Source: DYJE01 sp964637565 (GTDB lineage Bacteria; Desulfobacterota; Desulfobacteria; Desulfobacterales; Desulfolunaceae). From it: a DNA stretch of 64,000 nucleotides. The stretch lies in assembly GCA_964637565.1 (NCBI GenBank), contig CAZWTY010000003.1:24770-88769 (forward strand), written 5' to 3'. Positions 44,270 through 52,298 of the stretch are shown in pieces. Numbering within the stretch: the first letter of the stretch is position 1; every line of letters begins with the position of its first letter. Under the pieces are notes generated by a model. That model had not been told where the DNA came from and did no database searches. It saw only the letters and a list, made by a program, of their open reading frames with translations. The translations under genes were made by a program, and so were the position numbers.

Positions 44270-45013
44270 ATGAAACGAACCATCCATTCCATTCCCCTTG
44301 TAATGTGCCTTGTTTTTCTTGTCTCTGTCATTTCCCCTTCCTTTGTTCACAGTGAATTCTACGAATACACGGACGAAAGGGGAGTGAAGCATTTTACCGA
44401 CGATCCGGCACGGATTCCGGAAACCAAAAGCCGGAAAGTCCGTGTTCACCGGGAGACAACGGACGGATTGTCCGACGAGGAAAAAGCCGCACGTCTCAAG
44501 GCCGAGCAGGAAGAGCTGGAAGCGTCCCGCCTGAAACAGCAGGACGATATGAAACAGAGGGAGGAACGCCAGAAAGCTGAAGAAGAGCAAAAACAGGCGG
44601 AGCTGGAGAAACAGAAAAAACTACAGGCCCTTAAAACCCCGGTTGTTGTTGAAGGCAACCAGATCCTCGTTCCCGTAACCCTGGTGAACGGAGAAAAGAG
44701 CGTCACCGCCATCATGCTGCTGGACACCGGAGCCTCTGTCACCAACATCAACAACACCCTGGCGTCCCAGCTTGAAATCAACGGAGGGAAACGCGGCCGG
44801 GTCCGAGTGGCCAACGGCAGTATGGCGAAAACCCTTCAGACCATCATCCACTCCATGAGTGTGGGTCCGAAAACCGTGAAATCCCCCCTGATCATGGTCA
44901 TCGATGCCAAAGGACCGAAAATGCGGTTCGACGGTCTTCTCGGCCAGGATTTCCTGAAAAACTTCGAGTACACCATCGATTACAAGTCACGCCACATCAT
45001 CTGGAAGGAATAA
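44270..45013 (+). CDS. Exported retropepsin-like protein with DUF4124 domain
   Basis: 247 aa from ATG 44270; a GTG at 44261 is an alternative. A signal peptide of ~28 residues is followed by a DUF4124 module (FYEYTDERGVKHFTDDPARI), a charged coiled coil (~65-120) and an aspartic-protease-like domain with LLDTGASVTNIN (~D152) and the later GLLGQDFLKNFEY. That is the pattern of single-domain retropepsin-like proteins (gag-asp/aspartyl family) seen in bacterial periplasms. The second Asp is supplied by dimerisation. Substrate unknown. It converges on the acyl-CoA dehydrogenase gene, with a shared terminator. Confidence 0.82.
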   Translation: MKRTIHSIPLVMCLVFLVSVISPSFVHSEFYEYTDERGVKHFTDDPARIPETKSRKVRVHRETTDGLSDEEKAARLKAEQEELEASRLKQQDDMKQREERQKAEEEQKQAELEKQKKLQALKTPVVVEGNQILVPVTLVNGEKSVTAIMLLDTGASVTNINNTLASQLEINGGKRGRVRVANGSMAKTLQTIIHSMSVGPKTVKSPLIMVIDAKGPKMRFDGLLGQDFLKNFEYTIDYKSRHIIWKE

Positions 45014-45043
45014 AACGATTCCCGGGCCTGAACCCGGGAATCG
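45009..45043 (-). terminator. Terminator between convergent genes
   Basis: Perfect 11-bp stem (CGATTCCCGGG / CCCGGGAATCG) with a 6-base loop at 45016-45043. On the minus strand it is followed by TTTTATT, so it mainly ends the acyl-CoA dehydrogenase transcript. It may also help stop the plus-strand gene ending at 45013. Confidence 0.8.
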
Positions 45044-45073
45044 CCTGCATGACAGATTCGTCACGGCTTTTTT

Positions 45074-46318
45074 CTATTCGTAGATCTTTTCATCGGGAGC
45101 GAAGGCTTCAGCCGCGTCGTTTTCACTGTCCCTGATGATGCCACTCTGTTTGCGCTCCATATATTCTCTGTACCACTCGCTGGCGATGATCATGGACATC
45201 ACCTCGTTGCTGCCTGTCCAGATGGAGGCGAGACGCAGATCCCTGAAAATCCGCTCCACAGGATAGATATTGGTGTACCCGATGCCGCCCATGACCTGCA
45301 TGGCGTTGTGAGACACTTTCTGGCAGGCCTCGGTGACGAATTTCTTGGTTTCGGACACCAGGCGCCGGATCACATTGGGATCCTGCTTCTGGTCCACGGC
45401 CCGGGCCGTGGTGTAGATCATGCTCCGGCAGGCGTCCAGCAGCATGGCCGCTTCGGCCACCTGGAAACTCACGCCCTGGAACTGGTTGATGACCTTGCCG
45501 AAGGCCTTGCGCCGGGTGGTGTAGCCTGTGGCCACGTCAAGGGCCGGACGGGCCGCACCGATGGTCATGGCCGCCGTTCCCAGGCGTTCGGGGATCATCA
45601 TGGTGTTGAACACGGCGTAGGCACCGTTGAGTTTGCCCACGATATTGGATTTGGGCACCTTGGCGTCTTTGAACACGATCCGGGCCGCTCCACCTCCACG
45701 GGAACCCATGAGGCCGTAAAGGTATTCCACATGAACCCCGGGCCCCCGGTCGACGATCAGGCAGGTCAGGGCTTTGTGGGCCGGTGCATCGGGATCAGTC
45801 TTGGCATAGACCAGAAAATAATCCGCCCCTTCACCTCCCACGATGAACCTTTTCTGGCCGTTCACCAGGAAATGATCGCCCTTGTCCTCGGCCCGGGTGG
45901 TGGTTCCAAAAAAATCCGAGCCGCCCCGGGGTTCGGTGAGGCATTCGGCGGCGAAGATATCGCCTTTGAGCAGGGGCTTCACGTATTTTTCCTTCTGCTC
46001 ATCCGTTCCATGGAGAATGATGGCGTCACAGACCAGCTCCGCCCCCACCCCGAACACGCAGGCCACAATGTAGCCCAGCACCCCGATTTCCTCCATCACC
46101 GCGCCGGTGGTGACCCAGTCCAGTCCACGGCCGCCCCACTTTACCGGGTAACGGCAGCCCATGAGGTTCCGGCGTCCCGCCTCTTTAAGAAACTCCTTGG
46201 GAAAGGTAATCTTCTCCTGATCCATATCGAGAAGCATCTGGCGGGGCACCGACTTCACGAGATCCCGTGCTTCATCCCTGATTTTCAGGCCCTCCGGTGA
46301 CAAAAGATAATCGTACAT
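45074..46318 (-). CDS. Acyl-CoA dehydrogenase
   Basis: 414-aa flavoenzyme that oxidises an acyl-CoA to its 2-enoyl form, passing electrons to ETF. The family's three domains are visible: CLTEPRGGSDFFGT (flavin loop), the middle beta domain with GSRGGG, and the C-terminal bundle with RKAFGKVINQFQGVSFQ, MQVMGGIGYTNIYPVER and the FAD-binding IWTGSNEV. The usual catalytic Glu site near the C terminus reads WTGSNEVMSMII. Substrate specificity cannot be told. It is likely controlled by the MerR regulator 63 bp upstream on the same strand. Confidence 0.9.
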   Translation of the reverse strand: MYDYLLSPEGLKIRDEARDLVKSVPRQMLLDMDQEKITFPKEFLKEAGRRNLMGCRYPVKWGGRGLDWVTTGAVMEEIGVLGYIVACVFGVGAELVCDAIILHGTDEQKEKYVKPLLKGDIFAAECLTEPRGGSDFFGTTTRAEDKGDHFLVNGQKRFIVGGEGADYFLVYAKTDPDAPAHKALTCLIVDRGPGVHVEYLYGLMGSRGGGAARIVFKDAKVPKSNIVGKLNGAYAVFNTMMIPERLGTAAMTIGAARPALDVATGYTTRRKAFGKVINQFQGVSFQVAEAAMLLDACRSMIYTTARAVDQKQDPNVIRRLVSETKKFVTEACQKVSHNAMQVMGGIGYTNIYPVERIFRDLRLASIWTGSNEVMSMIIASEWYREYMERKQSGIIRDSENDAAEAFAPDEKIYE

Positions 46319-46381
46319 GGCTATCCCCTTTTCAAATTATTATCATTAGTAAACGGATAAGACAGCGCCCTTTCCCTGCTG

Positions 46382-46783
46382 TCACGATGTTTTCAGGTCT
46401 GTCGAGATTTCCTTGAGTCTCAGCATCAGTTTTTCCCGCATGGCCAGCATGTCCTCTTCAAGCAGGTCCAGTTCGCTCCGCCTGGTCCTGATTTCCTCGA
46501 TGCGCTTGTCCGTGTAACTGAGACTTTTTTCGATCTGACTGACCTCGTTGACTTCCACATCGGCGTAACCGATGATCTCGGCAATCTCGTCCAGGGAAAA
46601 CCCAAACCGTTTGCCACGGAGGATCAGTTTCAGTCTGGCCCTGTCTTTTTTTCTGTAGATTCTCTGATTTCCGGAACTACGCTCCGGTGCGATGAGCTTT
46701 TTGTCTTCGTAGAACCGGATGGTCGACGGGCTGATTTCCAGTTCCGCCGCCAGTTCTGAGATGCTGTATGTCTTGTCACTCAT
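46382..46783 (-). CDS. MerR-family regulator
   Basis: 133 aa from ATG 46783 (CAGG upstream) rather than the GTG at 46789. The winged helix starts YSISELAAELEISPSTIRFY and continues with RIYRKKDRARLKLILRGKRF. The rest is a long dimerisation coil without the cysteines that bind metals in MerR or CueR. This fits the LiuR-like group that represses acyl-CoA or branched-chain amino acid breakdown genes in response to CoA esters. It precedes the acyl-CoA dehydrogenase, and its own promoter carries a palindromic site. Confidence 0.87.
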   Translation of the reverse strand: MSDKTYSISELAAELEISPSTIRFYEDKKLIAPERSSGNQRIYRKKDRARLKLILRGKRFGFSLDEIAEIIGYADVEVNEVSQIEKSLSYTDKRIEEIRTRRSELDLLEEDMLAMREKLMLRLKEISTDLKTS

Positions 46784-46806
46784 GATCACGACCTGTTTTC
46801 CTGTAA

Positions 46807-46853
46807 AGTTAAAGTTAACTTTAACTATACAGACCTTGATCCGCCTGTGTCAA
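46807..46853 (-). promoter_or_regulatory. merR promoter with 20-bp palindromic operator
   Basis: Minus strand: -35 TTGACA (46848-46853), 18-base spacer, -10 TATAGT (46824-46829). The perfect palindrome AGTTAAAGTTAACTTTAACT (46807-46826) overlaps the -10 and the start point. Repression by the downstream MerR protein is the natural reading. The half-site is similar in shape to the LiuR motif (TTTACGTTTACG type) but not identical. Confidence 0.78.
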
Positions 46854-47037
46854 GATGTTTGTTTCAGGGCTTCGACGTGATACCGCCCCTTACCTGTGGA
46901 TTTGACTGAACGCCAACGGTTACCCGCAACTGTTGCAGGAATTGAATCCGTGAAGACAAACTCCTATCTTTCCATGGTTTTTTCCTGTATGAGAAAAGGA
47001 CTTTTTTCACCCATCTTTCCAAGAAGTGAGGCCAGAC

Positions 47038-47487
47038 ATGATCAACCGGTTTATCGACGATGTGGTTTCCCAGGGAGCGGAGGCTGTTCTGCCCCAGAAT
47101 CTGGACCCGGAATGGCTCGACACGATTTACGTGGCGGCCAGGTCCTTTCTTCAGATGACCATGGCACCCGACGACGCGACGTCCGATGAGGAGGTTCTCT
47201 CAGACGAAGGATCGCTGATGATGCTTTCAGCCGTTGTGGAAGTGGGGCAGCATCTGGACGGATACGGCCAGGACGGCGAACCAGTCTCCATTACGGAAGA
47301 CGAGGTGTTTGAACGGATTTCCTGTTACGCCCTTGCCGTCATCCTTGAATGGATCGCCCGTGAAACGGACCTGGAACTTCCCGTTCCCACGGTGGACGAC
47401 ATTTTCGACAGGGAGCGTCTTTTTGAAATTGAGCAGGAATTTCCCGAACTGACGGAAATCCTCAACAAACTGATCGCCGGAATGTGA
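47038..47487 (+). CDS. Hypothetical protein, 149 aa
   Basis: Starts at ATG 47038 with GAGG 6 bases upstream; the frame opens earlier but without a site. It is an acidic, mostly helical cytoplasmic protein (for example LDTIYVAARSFLQM, SDEGSLMMLSAVVEVGQHLD, YALAVILEWIARETDLELP). I find no known motif. It converges on the hemerythrin gene across a terminator. Codon use and ribosome site support a real gene. Confidence 0.7.
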   Translation: MINRFIDDVVSQGAEAVLPQNLDPEWLDTIYVAARSFLQMTMAPDDATSDEEVLSDEGSLMMLSAVVEVGQHLDGYGQDGEPVSITEDEVFERISCYALAVILEWIARETDLELPVPTVDDIFDRERLFEIEQEFPELTEILNKLIAGM

Positions 47488-47508
47488 CGGCAATCAGCGG
47501 CTGGAATA

Positions 47509-47538
47509 AAACAAACGGAGCCGGAAAACCCGGCTCCG
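47509..47538 (-). terminator. Terminator after the hemerythrin gene
   Basis: 9-bp stem CGGAGCCGG / CCGGCTCCG with a 5-base loop at 47516-47538. On the minus strand TTTGTTTTATT follows. It lies between converging genes and may act both ways. Confidence 0.75.
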
Positions 47539-47546
47539 CCTGAAGT

Positions 47547-47996
47547 TTATCTTCCCCGCCGGCTCTGGGCGCTGTGCTCGTTCAGATATTTCTGGACACG
47601 GATGAAAGGCGCGTAACGTTTATCCTCCTCCAGGATATGCTGTACCAGCCACTCCCGGATGAACTTCACCGAATCCTTGTAGATCTTCTCCGGTTCTTCC
47701 GAATAGACCCGCCTGAACGCCATGATCTTTTTCACGAATCGCCGGTGTTCTTTCTTATGGCCGGACATTTCCGGATAATGGTACTGGGTCAGCACCTTTT
47801 CCTCATGGGCGAAATGCTGGCGGACCGCTTCCGAAATATCGGCCAGAACTTCCCCGATTTCGTCGTAGTCCTCTTCTTTGCGCCGTTTGTCATCGTACTC
47901 CAGGTAACGGTTCATGCCTTCGAAAAGGGCTTTCATCTTGTCGTCGATATCCGACACATCGATGTTGTAGTCATTCAACCAAACAAGTTTACTCAT
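47547..47996 (-). CDS. Bacteriohemerythrin lacking one iron ligand
   Basis: 149-aa hemerythrin-like four-helix bundle, normally binding O2 at a di-iron centre. The later ligands are present: H61xxxE65, H80xxxH84 and H120xxxxD125. The first ligand, the His of the usual D-x-Q-H-K motif, is Met at residue 21 (DIDDKMKALF). The oxygen site may be altered, mono-metal, or filled by a nearby residue. The tail is rich in Arg/Ser. Likely a cytoplasmic sensor or oxygen-handling protein of an anaerobe. Confidence 0.85.
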   Translation of the reverse strand: MSKLVWLNDYNIDVSDIDDKMKALFEGMNRYLEYDDKRRKEEDYDEIGEVLADISEAVRQHFAHEEKVLTQYHYPEMSGHKKEHRRFVKKIMAFRRVYSEEPEKIYKDSVKFIREWLVQHILEEDKRYAPFIRVQKYLNEHSAQSRRGR

Positions 47997-48047
47997 CTGC
48001 TCTCCTTGATTTTTTTCAAACGATCGGGTCCCGTGATCTTCGAGGCA

Positions 48048-49469
48048 TCACAACCCTTCAAGCATTCTTTCGTGGATGTTGTCAAACCCTCCGTTGGACA
48101 TGATCAGGACAAGATCTCCGTCCCGGGCCTCCTTGACCGTAAAATCGATGATCTCTTCGGTGGTTTGGAAAAAATAAGCGTTGACGCCTTTTTTTTCAAG
48201 ATCGGAAACAAGTTTCTCCGATGAAAAACGTCTGTCTTCCGGGATCTTATCCAAATGGGCCGGTTTCCGGATCAGGACAAGGTCCGCGTCGTCAAAAGAA
48301 TCGGGATACACGTTCTGGAACACATCCCTCATGCTGGAGTTGGTCCTGGGTTCAAAAACCGCGATCAGACGTCCCTTGGGGTAGAAAGGCTTCACCGCCC
48401 GGATCGTCTCACGGACGGCCGTGGGATGATGGGCGAAGTCATCCATCACCGTCACGCCCCGTTTCACACCCCGGATTTCCTGGCGGCGTTTCACGCCTTC
48501 GAACCGTTCCAGGGCCCGCCCCACCTTGTCCATGGGAATGCCGATCCGGTCTGCCGCGGCGATGACCGATAGGGTGTTGTAAAGGTTGTGCTCTCCGGGC
48601 AGGCGTGTCCTGAACGAGACAAAAGACTCACCGTCACGCAAGACCTCAAAGCAGGTGAAGGGCGGTTCGATCCGGACCTTTCCAAGACGCCACCTGGATG
48701 TGGCCTCACGCCCGTATCGCGCAACTTCCACCGTTTTTCCTTCAAGAACGTCGTCGATGTTCGAATATCCGTCCGCCGCCACCACCAGGCTTTCCCTGGG
48801 ATGCCTGTCCATAAAGGCTGAAAAGGCGGACTTCACATGGTCCAGATCCCTGAAAATATCGGCGTGATCAAATTCAACGCTGGTGAGGATGGTCACATCC
48901 GGGCGGTAGTGGAGAAACTTCGACCCTTTGTCGAAAAAGGCCGTATCGTACTCATCCCCTTCCAGAACCAGGTAACCCCCCTTGCCGATGCGGAAGTTGC
49001 TGTCAAAATTCTTGACGATTCCCCCGATCAGGTAGGAGGGGTCTAAGCCCGCATCGTAAAGGACAAAGGCCAGAAGAGACGATGTGGTGGTCTTGCCGTG
49101 GGTTCCGGATACCACCAGGGTCTTTTTGCTTTCCGCGAAAAAATGGTTCACCGCCTGGGGCATGGAACAGAACGGGAGTTTCCGTTCAAACATCGACACC
49201 ACTTCCGGGTTGTCCCGGCTCACCGCGTTTCCCACCACCACCAGATCCGGCAAATGGGCCAGGTTTTCAGGTTTGAAGCCCTCCATGATAGAGATTCCCT
49301 GATTGCGGAGAAAATCGCTCATGGGTGGATAGACTTTCTGGTCCGATCCTGTCACCACATAGCCCTTTTCTTTCAGCATGCTGGCCACGGCCCCCATGGC
49401 CGTTCCGCAAACGGCCACCAGATGAACCGTCCTGACACTGGACGGAATGACGTTGTTCGTCAGATCCAT
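48048..49469 (-). CDS. mpl: UDP-MurNAc:L-alanyl-gamma-D-glutamyl-meso-DAP ligase
   Basis: 473 aa from ATG 49469 (GGGGGAG about 11 upstream); TTG 49481 overlapping the hemL stop is an alternative. A Mur ligase of the recycling pathway that rejoins freed murein tripeptide to UDP-MurNAc. Motifs: AVCGTAMGAVASML at the N terminus (Mpl uses GT.MG here), the ATP loop VVSGTHGKTTTSSLL, LEGDEYDTAFF, DFAHHPTAV and EPRTNSSMR. EYDTAFFD and the length separate Mpl from MurC. Nine bases separate it from hemL. Confidence 0.9.
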   Translation of the reverse strand: MDLTNNVIPSSVRTVHLVAVCGTAMGAVASMLKEKGYVVTGSDQKVYPPMSDFLRNQGISIMEGFKPENLAHLPDLVVVGNAVSRDNPEVVSMFERKLPFCSMPQAVNHFFAESKKTLVVSGTHGKTTTSSLLAFVLYDAGLDPSYLIGGIVKNFDSNFRIGKGGYLVLEGDEYDTAFFDKGSKFLHYRPDVTILTSVEFDHADIFRDLDHVKSAFSAFMDRHPRESLVVAADGYSNIDDVLEGKTVEVARYGREATSRWRLGKVRIEPPFTCFEVLRDGESFVSFRTRLPGEHNLYNTLSVIAAADRIGIPMDKVGRALERFEGVKRRQEIRGVKRGVTVMDDFAHHPTAVRETIRAVKPFYPKGRLIAVFEPRTNSSMRDVFQNVYPDSFDDADLVLIRKPAHLDKIPEDRRFSSEKLVSDLEKKGVNAYFFQTTEEIIDFTVKEARDGDLVLIMSNGGFDNIHERMLEGL

Positions 49470-49477
49470 GGAATCAA

Positions 49478-50779
49478 TCACTCCCCCTGCTTTCCCGTCA
49501 AGACGCGGAGAACGTTTTCCGCCGCGTCAATGGTCTCCTTTATATCCTCGTCCGAATGGGCCGCCGACACGAATCCCGCTTCAAACTGGGACGGCGCCAG
49601 ATAGATCCCATGCTCCAGCATGGCCCGGTAGTAGGCGGAAAACAGGGGCAAGTCGCTGGTCTTGGCGTCATTGAAATCATGGACGTCACGGTCCGTGAAG
49701 AAAAGACCCATCATGGAGCCCACCGATGACGCCTTCGCTTTGACGCCGAGCTTTTGCACCACGTTGTTGAGTCCGGTCACCAGCCGTTCGGTTCTGGCGA
49801 ACAGGGTTTCGTAAAAACCCGGTTCTTTAAGACGTTTCAGGGTTTCGATCCCGGCTGTCATGGCCAGGGGATTGCCCGAAAGGGTTCCCGCCTGATACAC
49901 CGATCCCTGGGGCGCGATGTTCCCCATGATGTCGGCACGTCCTCCATAGGCTCCCACGGGCAGACCGCCGCCGATCACCTTGCCCAGGGTGGTGAGGTCG
50001 GGCATGATACCGTAACGCTCCTGGGCACCGCCCAGGGCCACCCTGAAACCGGTCATCACCTCGTCGAAAATCAGGAGACTTCCGCAACGGGCCGTTTCTT
50101 CCCGAAGGGTTTCAAGAAATCCGGGAACAGGCGCCACCAGCCCCATGTTTCCCACCACCGGTTCCACGATGACACAGGCCACCTTGTCGCCTTTTTCCGC
50201 CATCACCTTTTTAAACGTCTCGATGCCGTTGTAGGGAATGGACAGGGTGTGTTTCACCACATCCTCCGGCACGCCGGGGCTTCCCGCAATGCCCAGGGTG
50301 GCCACGCCGGAACCTGCCTCCACAAGGAAACTGTCCGCGTGACCGTGGTAGCACCCGTCGAACTTGATCACCAGATCCCTTCGGGTAAACGCCCGGGCCA
50401 GGCGGAGCGCGCTCATGGTGGCCTCGGTTCCCGAATTCACCATGCGGACCACCTCGATGGACGGAACCGTGTCCACAATCATCCGGGCCAGTTCGATTTC
50501 CCTTTCCGTCGGCGCTCCGTAGCTCGTTCCCAGGGACACGGCCTTGATCAGGGCCTGGCTGACCTGTGGGTCGGCATGGCCGAGAATCATCGGACCCCAG
50601 GACCCCACGTAATCGATATAACTGTTGCCATCGGCGTCGTAAAGCTTAGATCCTCGGGCTCTTTGGATAAAAAGAGGCGTGATGCCCACGGACCTGCAGG
50701 CACGCACAGGGCTGTTCACACCTCCCGGGATGATTTTCGTTGCTTGGCTGTACAACTGGCTTGACCTTTCCACGCGCAT
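49478..50779 (-). CDS. hemL: Glutamate-1-semialdehyde 2,1-aminomutase
   Basis: 433 aa from ATG 50779 with AAGGAG 7 bases upstream. A PLP enzyme of the C5 route to 5-aminolevulinate for heme, siroheme and cobalamin. It begins RSSQLYSQATKIIPGGVNSP; the PLP lysine is K267 (LTTLGKVIGGGLPVGAYGG). GCYHGHAD, FDEVMTGFR and the terminal SAAHSDEDIKETI are family signatures. It seems to be co-transcribed with mpl, an unusual partner. Confidence 0.95.
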   Translation of the reverse strand: MRVERSSQLYSQATKIIPGGVNSPVRACRSVGITPLFIQRARGSKLYDADGNSYIDYVGSWGPMILGHADPQVSQALIKAVSLGTSYGAPTEREIELARMIVDTVPSIEVVRMVNSGTEATMSALRLARAFTRRDLVIKFDGCYHGHADSFLVEAGSGVATLGIAGSPGVPEDVVKHTLSIPYNGIETFKKVMAEKGDKVACVIVEPVVGNMGLVAPVPGFLETLREETARCGSLLIFDEVMTGFRVALGGAQERYGIMPDLTTLGKVIGGGLPVGAYGGRADIMGNIAPQGSVYQAGTLSGNPLAMTAGIETLKRLKEPGFYETLFARTERLVTGLNNVVQKLGVKAKASSVGSMMGLFFTDRDVHDFNDAKTSDLPLFSAYYRAMLEHGIYLAPSQFEAGFVSAAHSDEDIKETIDAAENVLRVLTGKQGE

Positions 50780-50913
50780 GGAGAGCTCCTTTCGTCGATG
50801 AATTGTGTTGACAATCCACATGTTTTCCGATTCATTTGTGAACACCGGATGATTTAACATCTTAAGCTTAAAATCAAAACATTTTCTTTTGAAAAAATCA
50901 GGTGGAAACAGCC

Positions 50914-51669
50914 ATGGGATTGACGCGTGAAAGAGAACGGCTGAAAGGGTTTGTCACTTACGTCCTGGGACGCAATCCATACGAATTCGGGCTTGTTCCC
51001 GATGAAGAAGGTTTTGTAAGGAAAAAAGACCTGGTCAAAGCCATCCAGGAAGAAAGAGGCTGGGGCCATGTGCGTCAGTCCAGCCTTGAAGAGCTTCTGG
51101 TGGCCCTTCCGGATCCTGGTATCGACATGGACGAATTGCGCATCCGGGCACAGGACAGGCAGCACCTGACAAGACCCGAGGTTTGTGAAACGATGCCGAA
51201 ACTTCTTTTCATCGGCGTCAGGACGCGTGCCCATCGCCATGTGGTGGAAAACGGCATCCAGCCTTACGAGGGGGAACGGCACGTCCTTTTGAGTTCGGAC
51301 AAAGACATGGCCGAACGAATCGGCAGACGAAGAGACCCCCATCCAGTCATGGTCACCATCAACACCCAGGAGGCTGAAAATCTTGGGGTTCTTTTTCTCC
51401 GTGCCGGTGAGACTCTCTATCTCGCCCGGGAAATTCCCTTGAAATGCTTCACGGCTCCCCCCCTTGCCGCCGAAGAGACAGAAAGGACAAAATCACAGAA
51501 AACAAAGGAAGCCCCACGGAAAAACCCGTTCATGCCCGGCAGTTTCATCCCGGATTTCACGGCGGGCAGGGATAAGGGTGCACGAGGGCCAAAAGAAGAC
51601 AAACAGGCATGGAAGCATAACAAGAAGAGAATCCGGCGGCAGAAGGAACGCCTCTCAGGAGACTTCTGA
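50914..51669 (+). CDS. Divergent Tpt1/KptA-like protein (RNA 2'-phosphotransferase fold)
   Basis: 251 aa from ATG 50914 (AGGTGGA upstream). The first ~185 residues follow the order of KptA: RERERLKGFVTYVLGRNP, GLVPDEEGFVRKKDLV, ELRIRAQDRQHL, FIGVRTRAHRHVVENGIQP, ERHVLLSSD, RRRDPHPVMVTI and AREIPLKCF. Several catalytic signatures are changed: LRHxP is LGRNP, the HGT of YHGT is FIGV (I100), and GHS is RQHL. The ~60-residue tail is strongly basic (KHNKKRIRRQKER). It could be an inactive RNA-binding relative or have another NAD-dependent activity. It is divergent from hemL and tail to tail with the PilZ gene. Confidence 0.7.
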   Translation: MGLTRERERLKGFVTYVLGRNPYEFGLVPDEEGFVRKKDLVKAIQEERGWGHVRQSSLEELLVALPDPGIDMDELRIRAQDRQHLTRPEVCETMPKLLFIGVRTRAHRHVVENGIQPYEGERHVLLSSDKDMAERIGRRRDPHPVMVTINTQEAENLGVLFLRAGETLYLAREIPLKCFTAPPLAAEETERTKSQKTKEAPRKNPFMPGSFIPDFTAGRDKGARGPKEDKQAWKHNKKRIRRQKERLSGDF

Positions 51670-51683
51670 CAGCCGGCATCCCA

Positions 51684-52013
51684 TCAGTCCATGGACACAA
51701 ACCCGGAAATTGAATCTTCATGCTGGGGTGCAAGACCGTCGAAATGGACGGCAAACCCTTTGTCAAAGGTTCTGACAACCGTAGCTCTTGTCTTGACAGG
51801 CCCGAGGCTGGATGGTTCCATGAACGTCATGGTGGCGCTGGCACCGGGAAGAAAGGAAAGGGTGTACTCGATTCTCGCCCCTGTCGTGCTGAGATCCATG
51901 ATCAGCCCGTGGAAAAGTCTGTCTTCCACGACGTAATCGACCGGCAGAAAGCGGCAGGCCTTGCGAGGCGCCCTTCGTTTATCCTCATTTTCTACTCTGA
52001 CAGAATGATCCAT
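51684..52013 (-). CDS. PilZ-domain protein
   Basis: 109-aa single-domain protein. The c-di-GMP signature is complete: RxxxR at R13-R17 (RRAPR) and DxSxxG at 40-45 (DLSTTG), followed by ARIEY. It should act as a cytoplasmic c-di-GMP receptor, possibly for pili or motility (pilC-pilS lie 15 kb away), though no direct partner is linked. Ordinary length for a minimal PilZ. Confidence 0.9.
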   Translation of the reverse strand: MDHSVRVENEDKRRAPRKACRFLPVDYVVEDRLFHGLIMDLSTTGARIEYTLSFLPGASATMTFMEPSSLGPVKTRATVVRTFDKGFAVHFDGLAPQHEDSISGFVSMD

Positions 52014-52298
52014 AAACCACCTCCTCCCCCGGCTCCTGCGTCACGGGCCACGACAAGCCCCCCCGGACCTGCCCACACACTCACATTCAGGCGGACTGTC
52101 TCCAGCCGCCCGCCAACTGACAACCATCCAGAGAAATCATACCTTTATTTATAAGTTGCGGAAGATCCCGTGTCTATAGATCTTTCTCCTTATTTTTCCA
52201 GGAATTCCTCCCTTATTCCGCCTGTTCTTTTATCCCGGTTTCCCCGTTTCAGGACTCCATGACTGTCCGGCAACTCTTTTTTAATGACTTTGCAGACA

